52,835 nucleotides of DNA from Burkholderiales bacterium (GTDB lineage Bacteria > Pseudomonadota > Gammaproteobacteria > Burkholderiales > JAEUOS01). The DNA is taken from the NCBI GenBank assembly GCA_947473125.1, contig CANJDH010000023.1, positions 1 through 52,835 of the forward strand. The letters are read 5' to 3'. Below are positions 7,432-15,283 of this stretch, piece after piece. Position numbers and translations under genes: made by a program. The notes beneath the pieces were generated by a model. That model worked only from the letters and a program-made list of their open reading frames with translations, did not search any database and had not been told where the DNA came from. Numbering within the stretch: the stretch's first letter is position 1; each line of letters begins with the position of its first letter.

Positions 7432-8661
7432 ATGTATCAACAACGCCAGCTTGCGCCTGCATTACATAAAGCCCTTGCCGGGTTTCCGGCAATCTTATTG
7501 ACGGGACCCCGGCAGTCCGGCAAAACAACCTTTCTCCGGCATGAGACCGGAGAGCAGGTCGATTACATCAGTTTTGACGATCCGCTCGAGCGCGACTTTG
7601 CGGCTGCTGACCCCGCAGGCTTTCTTGGGCGTTTCACTAATCGTCCCGTGATTCTCGACGAGATCCAGTACGTGCCGTCCCTGCTATCACATTTGAAGCT
7701 GCGTATCGACAATGCGCCTGGCCAATGTGGCCGATGGCTACTGACTGGATCGCAACAATTCGGTCTGATGCGTAATGTCAGCGAATCACTCGCCGGTCGG
7801 GTAGCTATTCTGGAACTACCGCCCTTCTCGCAAGCAGAGTTCGCCCGGCCTGGTCTGGAAGATGTGTTGTGGAATGGCGGTTATCCCATTCCGGCGATGC
7901 ATCCGGATCGGCGCGACCTCTGGCTACGCAGCTATGTTTCCACCTATATCGAGCGTGACGTCCGGCAAATTCGGAATATCCCGGACCTGCGCGTATTCAA
8001 TCAATTTCTCAATTTAGCGGCGGCTCGCCATAGCCAGGAATTTCATCCTGCTGACCTGTCGCGCGAGCTGGGTATCACGCAGCCAACGGTGAAGTCTTGG
8101 GGGGGCGTGCTCGAGGCGTCTTATGTCGCTCATTTCCTGCCGCCATGGTTTCGCAACTATGGCAAACGGGTGGTGAAAACGCCAAAGTTCTATTTCTACG
8201 ATGCGGCACTGGTCAACTTGCTGACACGTCAGCCGGATGCGGCCTCGGCACTCGCCGGCCCGATGGGCGGGCCACTGTTGGAAGGCTGGGTCGTCACTGA
8301 AGCCGTGAAGGCCTTCATGTCGCTAGGGCGGAAACCCGAATTGTATTTCTGGCGATCCCACGACGGGCTCGAAGTGGATTTGCTCATCGTGATCGATGGC
8401 AAGTTACAACCGGTGGAAATCAAGCTGACCTCGACCCCCGGCGCAGGCCATGTTGAACCGATGAATCGATTTCTTGCTGTTGCTGGCAATGAGGCAAGTA
8501 AGCAAGGGATACTGGTTTGCCGAACGGAAACTGAGAGAGCATTGCCGAATGGTCATATTGCCATGCCATGGCAATCATTCCCGGATTGGCTACGCATGCG
8601 CTTATCCAAGGCGGTTGCTGATGGCGCATTAACGATCGGAAAACTGTCTCCGCATCACTAA
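7432..8661 (+). CDS. AAA ATPase with C-terminal DUF4143
   Basis: A 409-residue protein. The N-terminal AAA_14 domain has Walker A GPRQSGKT at residues 25-32 and Walker B PVILDEIQYVP starting near residue 72. The C-terminal half (about 175-345) is DUF4143, with a nuclease-like stretch DGLEVDLLIVIDGKLQPVEIK (D, then E/K spacing as in PD-(D/E)XK folds). That nuclease reading is inference. These ATPases are widespread in genomic islands and their function is not established. This is the only intact gene in the remnant bounded by the tRNA-Ser repeats. It is visibly richer in AT than its neighbours, consistent with transfer. Translation seems to start at the ATG at 7432 on a leaderless message. Confidence 0.9.
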   Translation: MYQQRQLAPALHKALAGFPAILLTGPRQSGKTTFLRHETGEQVDYISFDDPLERDFAAADPAGFLGRFTNRPVILDEIQYVPSLLSHLKLRIDNAPGQCGRWLLTGSQQFGLMRNVSESLAGRVAILELPPFSQAEFARPGLEDVLWNGGYPIPAMHPDRRDLWLRSYVSTYIERDVRQIRNIPDLRVFNQFLNLAAARHSQEFHPADLSRELGITQPTVKSWGGVLEASYVAHFLPPWFRNYGKRVVKTPKFYFYDAALVNLLTRQPDAASALAGPMGGPLLEGWVVTEAVKAFMSLGRKPELYFWRSHDGLEVDLLIVIDGKLQPVEIKLTSTPGAGHVEPMNRFLAVAGNEASKQGILVCRTETERALPNGHIAMPWQSFPDWLRMRLSKAVADGALTIGKLSPHH

Positions 8662-8760
8662 GCAGAGAAATGGACACCTGCAACAGAAGCGTATCGGGGA
8701 ATACACGGCACTGAGACAGGCCGCATCAATCGCCTTGTCGTTTCTATAAAGTGCGTCGAA

Positions 8761-8818
8761 CTTGAAAACCGGCAAGGGGGCAACTCCTTCGTGGGTTCAA
8801 ATCCCACCCCATCGGCCA
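8761..8818 (+). repeat. attR-like repeat: displaced tRNA-Ser 3' half
   Basis: A copy of the tRNA-Ser 3' half (anticodon loop to CCA), identical to 6989-7041 over 53 bp. It then has one change (G instead of C at 8814, acceptor position 72), followed by GCCA. It has no 5' half and cannot be a tRNA. It is best read as the original 3' end displaced by an integration event. Confidence 0.88.
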
Positions 8819-8842
8819 CTCACCGCCCTCGAGTTGCTGTCC

Positions 8843-9802
8843 CTACTCCGCCTTTAAGTTGAGGGATTTGATCAGCCGGGCCTTTTCATCATAGTCGTTG
8901 CGCAGGCGCCGGTCAAAGTCGCGCCGCCCCAGATAGGCTACGCGCTGGTGCAGGCGCCCTGCCGAAGTGCGAAATCCCTCCGACGCGGTGGCATCGGCAC
9001 AGGCCTTTTCGAGAACCACCAGCACCGGCTCCGGCGTGCCGCGTGGAGCGAACACGCCGTTGAGACCGGGCACACCGGGCGGGAACCCGAGTTCGACCAG
9101 CGTCGGCACATCCGGAAAGGCAGCGTGGCGCTGCTCGGAAAATACCGCCAGCGGCCGCACGCCCTTGCCGACCATGCCCGACACCGAGGCCGCAGCGAAG
9201 GTGATTTCGTTGGCCAGCAACTGCTGCAATATTTGCGGCTCGCCACGGAACGGCACATGTGTCGCTTCCAGTTTGGCCGACTGCATCAGTGCGGCGCCGG
9301 ACAAATGCGGCACCGAGCCGATGCCGGTGGTGGCCCAGTTCACCTTGCCCGGGTCGGCCTGCGCCGCGGCCAGCAGTTCCTTGAGCGTTTTGTGCGGCGA
9401 GCCCGGGCCGACAAACACCGCCATCACGTTCTCGAAGCTCTGGCACACCGGGATGAAGGCCTCGTAGGTATACGTCACGCTCTTGAGCAGATGCGGCGCC
9501 ACCGTCAGCGGCGTATTCGGTGAAATCGAAATGGTATAGCCATCAGGTTTCGAGCTGGCCAGCGCCGCAAAGCCAATGGTCGCCGCCGCACCCTCCCGGT
9601 TCACCACCGGAAACGCCTGCCCGGTGACGCGTGCAAGCTCGACGGCCAGGGCGCGCGCCATGACATCGACGCCCTGACCGGCCTGGAACGGCACGATCAC
9701 CGTCACCGCCTTGGACGGAAAGGCCTCTTGCGCCATTGCGGTGCCAGCCAGTGCCAGCCCCAATGCCGCTGTTAACAAGGTTTGCATCGGTGAAGTTTGC
9801 AT
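8843..9802 (-). CDS. Bug (TctC) family tripartite tricarboxylate-type substrate-binding protein
   Basis: A 319-residue periplasmic binding protein with a signal peptide (cleaved near GTAMA-QEAFP). Family signatures are FPSKAVTVIVPFQAGQGVD at the start, NREGAAATIGFAALA, and a late FPDVPTLVELGFP block. Bug proteins bind small carboxylates and related molecules. No TctA/TctB membrane genes are near, so it is an orphan receptor. The C-terminal region (SAGRLHQRVAYLGRRDFDRRLRNDYDEKARL) fits the family end. The gene ends 25 bases from the tRNA-Ser repeat and diverges from rng. Confidence 0.9.
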   Translation of the reverse strand: MQTSPMQTLLTAALGLALAGTAMAQEAFPSKAVTVIVPFQAGQGVDVMARALAVELARVTGQAFPVVNREGAAATIGFAALASSKPDGYTISISPNTPLTVAPHLLKSVTYTYEAFIPVCQSFENVMAVFVGPGSPHKTLKELLAAAQADPGKVNWATTGIGSVPHLSGAALMQSAKLEATHVPFRGEPQILQQLLANEITFAAASVSGMVGKGVRPLAVFSEQRHAAFPDVPTLVELGFPPGVPGLNGVFAPRGTPEPVLVVLEKACADATASEGFRTSAGRLHQRVAYLGRRDFDRRLRNDYDEKARLIKSLNLKAE

Positions 9803-9921
9803 CGTATCGATCCTCGTGTTGCGCCCATGAAGTGGCGAACATTATCAGGTAAGCTTGCCGTACTGCGACAGGCAATTTTCGGCGCGCCCGCGCGCCCGCC
9901 AGCATCCCCCTCAATATCACG

Positions 9922-9946
9922 GAAACCGTTGTGCACCAACGGTTTC
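9922..9946 (+). promoter_or_regulatory. Perfect 10-bp inverted repeat just before rng
   Basis: GAAACCGTTG, a loop TGCAC, then CAACGGTTTC, ending 13 bases before the rng start codon. It would fold into a stable hairpin in the rng leader, or could be a protein-binding site. The 13 bases between it and the ATG contain no clear ribosome-binding sequence. Confidence 0.7.
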
Positions 9947-9959
9947 AGACCCCATACCG

Positions 9960-11444
9960 ATGAGTGAAGACATTCTGATCAACGTCACCCCGCAGGAAAC
10001 GCGGGTGGCCCTGATGTCGCAAGGGGTGGTGCAGGAGATCCACATCGAACGCGCCTCGAGCCGCGGCCTGGTCGGCAACGTACATCTGGGCAAGGTGGCG
10101 AGGGTGCTGCCGGGCATGCAGTCGGCATTCATCGACATCGGTCTCGAGCGCGCGGCGTTTTTGCACGTGGCCGACATCTGGGAAGTGCGCCACGCCAGCC
10201 ACAATGGCGGTGCCAGCACAGCCAAAACGGCCCCGGCCAAGCCGATCGAACACATCCTGCATGAAGGCCAGACCGTGCTGGTGCAGGTCATCAAGGACCC
10301 GATCGGCACCAAGGGCGCGCGCCTGTCGACGCAAATCAGCATCGCCGGGCGCATGCTGGTGTACCTGCCGCAGGAAGCCCACATCGGCATTTCGCAACGC
10401 ATCGAAAGCGAAGCCGAGCGCGAGGTGCTGCGCACCAAGCTGACCCAGCTGATTCCAGAGAACGAGACCGGCGGCTACATCATCCGCACCATGGCCGAAA
10501 CCGCCTCCGATGCCGACCTCGGCAACGATGTGACTTATCTGCGCAAGCTCTGGCACGACATTCGCGAAGCGACGCAGAAGGTGCAGGCGCCGGCCTGCCT
10601 GTACCAGGACTTGTCGCTGGCGCAGCGCGTGCTGCGCGACCTGGTGCACGACGACACGACGCGTATCCAGATCGACTCGCGTGAGAATTTCGTCAAGCTC
10701 CAGCAGTTCTCGCGCGACTACACCCCGAATGTGTTCGAGCGCCTGCTGCACTACACCGGAGAGCGCCCGCTGTTCGACCTGTACGGCGTTGAAGGCGAAA
10801 TCGAAAAAGCCCTGGCGCGGCGCGTCGACCTCAAATCTGGCGGCTACCTGATCATCGACCAGACCGAAGCCATGACCACGGTCGATGTCAACACCGGCGG
10901 CTTTGTCGGGGTGCGCAATTTCGACGACACCATTTTCAAGACCAACCTCGAGGCCGCGCAGGCGATTGCGCGCCAGCTGCGCCTGCGCAACCTGGGCGGC
11001 ATCATCATCGCCGACTTCATCGATATGAGCGGCGAGGAACACAAGGCCGCAGTGCTCGCCGAACTCAACAAGATCCTGTCGCGCGACCGCACCAAGATCA
11101 GCGCCAGCGGTTTCACCGGCCTCGGGCTGGTCGAGATCACGCGCAAGCGCACCCGTGAATCACTGGCCCACGTGCTCTGCGAACCCTGCCCGACCTGCGA
11201 AGGGCGCGGCGAGATCAAGACCGCGCGCACCATCTGCTACGACATCTTGCGCGAGGTGATGCGCGAGGCCAAACAGTTCAGCCCCAAGGAATTTCGCATC
11301 CTGGCGAGCCAGACCGTGATCGACCTGTTCCTCGAAGAAGAATCCCAGTCGCTGGCGATGCTCTCCGACTTCATCGGCAAGCCTGTTTCACTTGCCGTCG
11401 AAACGGTGCACAACCAGGAGCAGTACGACATCATCCTGATGTAG
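9960..11444 (+). CDS. rng: Ribonuclease G
   Basis: A 494-residue endoribonuclease of the RNase E/G family, close to the usual length of about 490. It matures the 5' end of 16S rRNA and degrades some mRNAs in the cytosol. The S1-like domain occupies roughly residues 35-125. The catalytic aspartates are visible as D309 (TTVDVNTGG) and D352 (IADFIDM). The zinc-link cysteines are in CEPCPTC at 407-413. The ATG at 9960 gives the conserved N-terminus MSEDILINVTPQETRVA; in-frame sequence upstream is not family-like. A perfect hairpin lies directly upstream, suggesting control at translation or by self-cleavage, though that is inference. Confidence 0.96.
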   Translation: MSEDILINVTPQETRVALMSQGVVQEIHIERASSRGLVGNVHLGKVARVLPGMQSAFIDIGLERAAFLHVADIWEVRHASHNGGASTAKTAPAKPIEHILHEGQTVLVQVIKDPIGTKGARLSTQISIAGRMLVYLPQEAHIGISQRIESEAEREVLRTKLTQLIPENETGGYIIRTMAETASDADLGNDVTYLRKLWHDIREATQKVQAPACLYQDLSLAQRVLRDLVHDDTTRIQIDSRENFVKLQQFSRDYTPNVFERLLHYTGERPLFDLYGVEGEIEKALARRVDLKSGGYLIIDQTEAMTTVDVNTGGFVGVRNFDDTIFKTNLEAAQAIARQLRLRNLGGIIIADFIDMSGEEHKAAVLAELNKILSRDRTKISASGFTGLGLVEITRKRTRESLAHVLCEPCPTCEGRGEIKTARTICYDILREVMREAKQFSPKEFRILASQTVIDLFLEEESQSLAMLSDFIGKPVSLAVETVHNQEQYDIILM

Positions 11445-11482
11445 TCCGGCCCATCCCCTCACCTCGCCTTACCTCACCCCGC

Positions 11483-11851
11483 ATGACTCGCTCCATCATC
11501 CTGTTTGCCCATGGGGCCCGCGACCCGGAATGGGCGCGGCCGTTCGAACGCTTGCGCGCCAGCCTGGTGGCGCGCAGCCCGTCCACACCGGTGGCCCTGG
11601 CCTACCTGGAATTCATGCAACCCGACCTGGCCGGCGCCGTGACGGCGCAGGCCGCGGCCGGCGCCACCAGCATCGACATCGTTCCTGTGTTCATGGCGCA
11701 GGGGGCGCACCTGAAGCGTGATCTGCCGAAACTGCTCGAGGGGCTTGGCGCCAGCCATCCCGCCGTCACCTTTCGACTCCAGCCGCCGGTGGGCGAAGCA
11801 CAGGCCGTGCTTGACGCGATTGCCAGCCACATCGAGGCGACGCTGGCATAG
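11483..11851 (+). CDS. cbiX: Short CbiX-type sirohydrochlorin chelatase-like protein
   Basis: A 122-residue protein of the small CbiX (class II chelatase) type. The N-terminal metal-site motif is FAHGARDPEW and a second element is DIVPVFMAQGAHLKRDLP, which carries the second conserved His. Family members insert cobalt or nickel into sirohydrochlorin or, in some bacteria, iron for sirohaem. Which metal applies here cannot be told. It lies 38 bases after rng on the same strand and may be co-transcribed. No other cobalamin genes are in the window. Confidence 0.85.
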   Translation: MTRSIILFAHGARDPEWARPFERLRASLVARSPSTPVALAYLEFMQPDLAGAVTAQAAAGATSIDIVPVFMAQGAHLKRDLPKLLEGLGASHPAVTFRLQPPVGEAQAVLDAIASHIEATLA

Positions 11852-11871
11852 GCGACGCGCATGGCCCGGAT

Positions 11872-11903
11872 GCGGGCGGTTTGATCCTGATCAAACCGCC
11901 CGC
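11872..11903. repeat. 32-bp palindrome with 15-bp perfect arms around an FNR box
   Basis: The left arm 11872-11886 is the exact reverse complement of 11889-11903, with CT between. The centre holds the FNR-type box. The outer GC-rich arms extend the symmetry well beyond what FNR needs. No T-run follows, so it is not a simple terminator for cbiX. Confidence 0.85.
11881..11894 (+). promoter_or_regulatory. FNR/Anr-type box, class II arrangement before the DUF465 gene
   Basis: TTGATCCTGATCAA is a perfect match to the FNR consensus TTGAT-N4-ATCAA. A -10-like TAGGAT lies at 11916-11921. With transcription starting at 11928-11929, the box centre falls at -40.5 to -41.5, the standard activating position for FNR. 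A GGAGG ribosome-binding sequence (11939-11943) precedes the ATG at 11948. Confidence 0.8.
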
Positions 11904-11947
11904 GCAATGCACGCTTAGGATGGAGCCATTCCCACCACGGAGGCGCC

Positions 11948-12187
11948 ATGCAAGTCGAACATCACCCCCTGATCACCGAATTCCCCGAGCTTCGCGAAAA
12001 AATTCACACGCTCAAAGGCAGCAATGACCACTTCGCACGCCTGGCCGAGCGCTATGAAGTGCTCGACAAGCAGATCGTGCGCGCCGAAGACGGCATCGAG
12101 CCCTGCGCCGACGCGTTGCTGGAGAATCTCAAAAAGCAGCGCCTGGCCCTGAAAGACGACTTGTACGGCCTGCTCACGCGCGCATGA
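11948..12187 (+). CDS. YdcH/DUF465 family small protein
   Basis: A 79-residue, highly charged and largely helical protein typical of DUF465 (HHPLITEFPELREKIHTLK at the start, LKKQRLALKDDLYGLL at the end). A coiled coil is likely across residues 15-75. The family function is unknown. A GGAGG sequence is placed four bases before the ATG. Upstream lies a perfect FNR-type box at the right spacing for activation, so expression is probably raised when oxygen is low; this is inference from the site. It is followed by tRNA-Ala on the same strand. Confidence 0.9.
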   Translation: MQVEHHPLITEFPELREKIHTLKGSNDHFARLAERYEVLDKQIVRAEDGIEPCADALLENLKKQRLALKDDLYGLLTRA

Positions 12188-12200
12188 CTGCACGAACCGG

Positions 12201-12228
12201 AAGACACCCCGCTGATTTTTGCTAGAAT
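12201..12228 (+). promoter_or_regulatory. Candidate promoter of tRNA-Ala
   Basis: AAGACA (12201-12206), 16 bases, TAGAAT (12223-12228), ending 12 bases before the tRNA. The -35 matches four of six consensus bases. Confidence 0.5.
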
Positions 12229-12240
12229 CGCTGCAGATTC

Positions 12241-12316
12241 GGGGAAGTAGCTCAGCTGGGAGAGCGTCGCGTTCGCAATGCGGAGGTCGAGGGTTCGATC
12301 CCCTTCTTCTCCACCA
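12241..12316 (+). tRNA. tRNA-Ala (anticodon CGC)
   Basis: A 76-base tRNA with acceptor GGGGAAG/CTTCTCC. It contains the G3-U70 wobble pair that defines alanine tRNAs. The anticodon loop is TTCGCAA (CGC, reading GCG), the T-arm is GAGGG-TTCGATC-CCCTT, followed by A73 and an encoded CCA. A strong terminator follows six bases later. Confidence 0.96.
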
Positions 12317-12321
12317 AATCC

Positions 12322-12350
12322 AAAAGGCGCCCTGCGGGGCGCCTTTTTTT
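12322..12350 (+). terminator. Rho-independent terminator of tRNA-Ala
   Basis: AAAAGGCGCCC, loop TGCG, GGGCGCCTTTT, extending into a run of seven T. It has an 11-bp stem and a clear U-tract, so it is a textbook intrinsic terminator. Confidence 0.92.
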
Positions 12351-12420
12351 GCCTTGCCCGACAGTCTCGGCCACCGTCCAAGCGCAGGCCGCGCTGGACT
12401 GCGTCACGCCTGAAGGCGCG

Positions 12421-13401
12421 CTATTCCGCCCGTACGTTTGCGTCGCGTACTACCTTGCCCCATTTGCCAACTTCGGCGGCAAGAAAAGTAGCAAACTCCT
12501 CCGGCGTGCTCGTTTTGGGATCAAGGCCGCGTTTTTTCAGGCTGTCGCGCAGGTCATCTTTCGACATGACCTTGACCAGGTCGGCATGGAGGCGCCGCAC
12601 GATCGCCGGTGGGGTGCCGAACCGGACCAGGAAGCCATACCAGGGCGTGACGTCATACCCCGGCAGGCCCGACTCGGCAACGGTCGGCGTTTGCGGCAGC
12701 GCCGCCGAGCGCTGCGGCGTGGTCACCGCAAGCAAGCGCAGGCGACCGGCCTCTACCAGCGGCATCGCAGGTAAGGGACTCGCAAATTCCATCTGTACCT
12801 GACCTGCCACGACATCGGCCAGCGCCGGGCCTGCCCCTTTGTAAGGCACATGCTGCATTTGCAGGTTGGCCGACAACTTGAACAGCTCGCCAGCCAGATG
12901 GTCCGGCCCGCCGGTACCGGCAGAGGCAAAATTGAGCGTGCCCGGCTTGCTGCGGGCAAGCGCGATCAGGTCAGCCACCGTCTTGACCGGCAAATTGTTG
13001 TTCACCACCAGGACGTAAGGCGTGGTGGCCACCAAAGTGACGGGCGTGAAATCCTTGATGGGGTCAAATGCCACCTTGCTCTGGACCACCGGCACGATCG
13101 CCAGCGGCCCGGTTGCGCCGAAAAACAGGGTGTAGCCGTCAGCCGGCGAACGTGCCACGTCCACCGCCGCCAGCGCGCCTCCAGCGCCCCCCTTGTTCTC
13201 GACAATCACGTTCTGGCCCGTCAGCTCGCTCAGTTCCTTGGCAATCGCGCGACCCATGATGTCGACGGCGCCGCCCACGGCGTAGGGGATCACCATGCGG
13301 ATCGGCTTTGACGGGTAGTCCGCCTGGGCCCCGGCCAGCCCGGACAAGGCCAGCAGCGCCGTCGCCAACAGCAGTTCACGCCTCATGTTCCCTTTGCCCA
13401 T
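12421..13401 (-). CDS. Bug (TctC) family substrate-binding protein
   Basis: A 326-residue periplasmic receptor. The signal peptide is cleaved near LAGAQA-DYPSK. Family blocks are YPSKPIRMVIPYAVGGAVD, ENKGGAGGALAAVDVA, GTLNFASAGTGGPDHLAGE and a late TVAESGLPGYDV. The ATG at 13401 has GGAAGG six bases upstream; an ATG at 13386 is a second choice. It is the last gene of a long minus-strand catabolic array. It is strikingly similar in many blocks to the Bug protein at 16464-17459 of the same array (for example ATTPYVLVVN, HVPYKGAGP against HIPYKGAGP), so the pair looks like a duplication. The ligand is probably the acid consumed by the operon. Confidence 0.9.
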   Translation of the reverse strand: MGKGNMRRELLLATALLALSGLAGAQADYPSKPIRMVIPYAVGGAVDIMGRAIAKELSELTGQNVIVENKGGAGGALAAVDVARSPADGYTLFFGATGPLAIVPVVQSKVAFDPIKDFTPVTLVATTPYVLVVNNNLPVKTVADLIALARSKPGTLNFASAGTGGPDHLAGELFKLSANLQMQHVPYKGAGPALADVVAGQVQMEFASPLPAMPLVEAGRLRLLAVTTPQRSAALPQTPTVAESGLPGYDVTPWYGFLVRFGTPPAIVRRLHADLVKVMSKDDLRDSLKKRGLDPKTSTPEEFATFLAAEVGKWGKVVRDANVRAE

Positions 13402-13462
13402 AGATCGCCTTCCAGTTGTTGACGGTTTCGTCGTTGATGGTCCAATTCGTGGCAGCCAGCGA

Positions 13463-14857
13463 TCACCCGTCGCGATGACGCAACGCGGCTCGCGCATGTT
13501 CGAAAGCCTGCAGTACCGGTTGCGCGTCGCCGCTCGGCAAACCGTAGGCAAACGATTCGAGTGCGTCCATGCAGCCGGCGGGAATCGCTGATTCGGCCGC
13601 CAGGCGCCCGAGCTGTTTCTGTACTTCGTCGCGCGTGAGGCTGTAGTCTTGGAACCTGCGCATTTCCGTCAAGGTAAAACGCTCGCCAGACTGCGTCACC
13701 ACATCCGCCGCTGCCGAAGGAAACGGTAGTGCCGCATCCAGCTCGACACGGGTTCGGGCAATCAGGCCGGCGATCGCCGGATCGCCATAGGCGGCCAGCG
13801 ACGTCATCGTCACGCTGCCATGCACCAGCGCCGATGCCACACAAAAATAGGTGCTCATGAGCGTCTCTGCAACACGCGTGAACGGGCCGCGCTCAAGCAT
13901 GCCCGGAACCACATAGGGGTTGATGCGGATGCACAGGCTGGATATCTGCTCCGGCTGCAACCGTGCAGACAAGGCCACGCCGAGCGCCGCCGGGGTTTGG
14001 TTGTGCGCGCACACCGGGTAGGGCTTGAAGGTGACAGCGGGCAAATTCCAGTGCGTTCCCAGTTCCAGTTCGGCCGGTTCGAACGCACGCCGCGCGAACG
14101 ACCTTGCCAGCCCTTGCGCACCCTCGAGGCCGTAGCGCGTCGATTGCGAGCCGGCGCGCGCCAACAGCGCCGCTTGCAGGCCGTTGCGCGTCGCCACTCC
14201 GACCTGATAGCGCCATTCATCCGAGCCCTCCGGGATCGATTGCAGCGTACCGCCGGTAAAAGCCGCGGCATTGCCGAGGGCCGCACCAATACGTTCGGCC
14301 GGCAGTCCGAGCAGCCGTGCTGCGGTGGCTGCGGCAGCGATGGTTCCATACAGCGGCGATGCGCGAAAGCCCGCCTTCATGCTGTCCTGACCAAGCAGGC
14401 GCTCGAGCGCACCGCCGACTTCGTATCCGGCAATCACCGCTTCAAGCATCCGGTCGGGGCGACCCAGGCCGGCTTCGATCAAGGCCAGCGCGCTCGCCAG
14501 AATCGACACGCCAAGATGAGCCGTACCGGAGGTATCTTCCTGGCAACGCGCATGCAATAACACCGCGTTGGCAAAGGCGGCGGCACTGGGCGCCAGCCGT
14601 TGACCATTCACCAGGGCGGTCGCGCCCGCCGTACCCGCCGCGCCGTCGAGCGCCTGCGCCGCTTCGGCGGCTACTGCCGCCGTGACTTCCGGCAGGCAGA
14701 CGACGCCGATGCCGAAGCCGTAAAAAATACACAGTCGGGCTTTGTCGACAATCGCGGCCGGTACGCTTGCCACATCCAGGGTTGCGCAAAACACACCGGC
14801 CTGATGCGTGAGTGGCACCAAGGATTCGACGGCATCGCTCTTTGGCACTGCACTCAT
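13463..14857 (-). CDS. MmgE/PrpD family protein
   Basis: A 464-residue member of the MmgE/PrpD (2-methylcitrate dehydratase-like) family, which includes dehydratases and isomerases of small di- and tricarboxylates such as cis-aconitate decarboxylase. Visible family features are VLLHARCQEDTSGTAHLG near residues 95-115, the helical all-alpha N-terminal domain, and FKPYPVCAHNQTPA at the start of the C-terminal domain. The ATG at 14857 has AAGGAGG eight bases upstream and overlaps the DUF35 stop as ATGA. The exact substrate is not predictable. The context, with thiolase-like, ligase and two Bug genes, suggests a step in carboxylic acid breakdown. Confidence 0.88.
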   Translation of the reverse strand: MSAVPKSDAVESLVPLTHQAGVFCATLDVASVPAAIVDKARLCIFYGFGIGVVCLPEVTAAVAAEAAQALDGAAGTAGATALVNGQRLAPSAAAFANAVLLHARCQEDTSGTAHLGVSILASALALIEAGLGRPDRMLEAVIAGYEVGGALERLLGQDSMKAGFRASPLYGTIAAAATAARLLGLPAERIGAALGNAAAFTGGTLQSIPEGSDEWRYQVGVATRNGLQAALLARAGSQSTRYGLEGAQGLARSFARRAFEPAELELGTHWNLPAVTFKPYPVCAHNQTPAALGVALSARLQPEQISSLCIRINPYVVPGMLERGPFTRVAETLMSTYFCVASALVHGSVTMTSLAAYGDPAIAGLIARTRVELDAALPFPSAAADVVTQSGERFTLTEMRRFQDYSLTRDEVQKQLGRLAAESAIPAGCMDALESFAYGLPSGDAQPVLQAFEHARAALRHRDG

Positions 14858-15282
14858 GTAGGGGCCTCCTTGCGAAACCGAGGCAGCCATTGGCCGCCGT
14901 CACCCTCTTCCCAGAGCAGCGTCAGGCGGTCACCGATCGCCAGTTGCCCCGGGCTGACATTCACGACGTTGCTCACCAGGCGTACACCCGCCAGCGCCGG
15001 AAATTCCACCAGCACCACGTTGTACGGCAGCGCCGCGACGACCGAATCATGCGCCGCGGTGTGAACCCAGACAAACGAAAACACCAGCGCCGTGTACGGC
15101 GCCTCACGCCACTGCCGCTCGACCGACTGGCAGCGCGGACACACCGGCAGCGGCGGATGGATCAAATGGGAGCAGCCGGCGCATTGTTGAAATGTCAATC
15201 GTTGCGCCCGGCAATGCTCCCAGAATGGCGCGTTGACATCGTCGATCTTCGGGCCGGGTACGCTGGTTGGAAGGTACGGCAT
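14854..15282 (-). CDS. DUF35 zinc-ribbon/OB-fold protein
   Basis: A 142-residue acyl-CoA-associated protein. The N-terminal zinc ribbon has CAGC and CPRC separated by about 13 residues; an OB-fold follows. DUF35 proteins pair with thiolase-like proteins and hold the CoA part of the substrate. In steroid side-chain breakdown such pairs (Ltp2 with a DUF35 domain) act as retro-aldolases. The thiolase-like gene ends one base upstream of this start, so the two proteins are almost certainly partners. The downstream MmgE/PrpD gene overlaps it by 4 bp. Confidence 0.92.
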   Translation of the reverse strand: MPYLPTSVPGPKIDDVNAPFWEHCRAQRLTFQQCAGCSHLIHPPLPVCPRCQSVERQWREAPYTALVFSFVWVHTAAHDSVVAALPYNVVLVEFPALAGVRLVSNVVNVSPGQLAIGDRLTLLWEEGDGGQWLPRFRKEAPT

Positions 15283-15283
15283 G

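Noticed and set aside
8761-8818. A possible second tRNA-Ser gene
   Set aside because: Only the 3' half is present, there is no D-arm or 5' acceptor strand, and position 72 has changed. It is a displaced repeat.
11872-11903. The palindrome as an intrinsic terminator of cbiX
   Set aside because: The stem is strong but no T-run follows, and the centre is a perfect FNR-type box at an activating distance from a -10.
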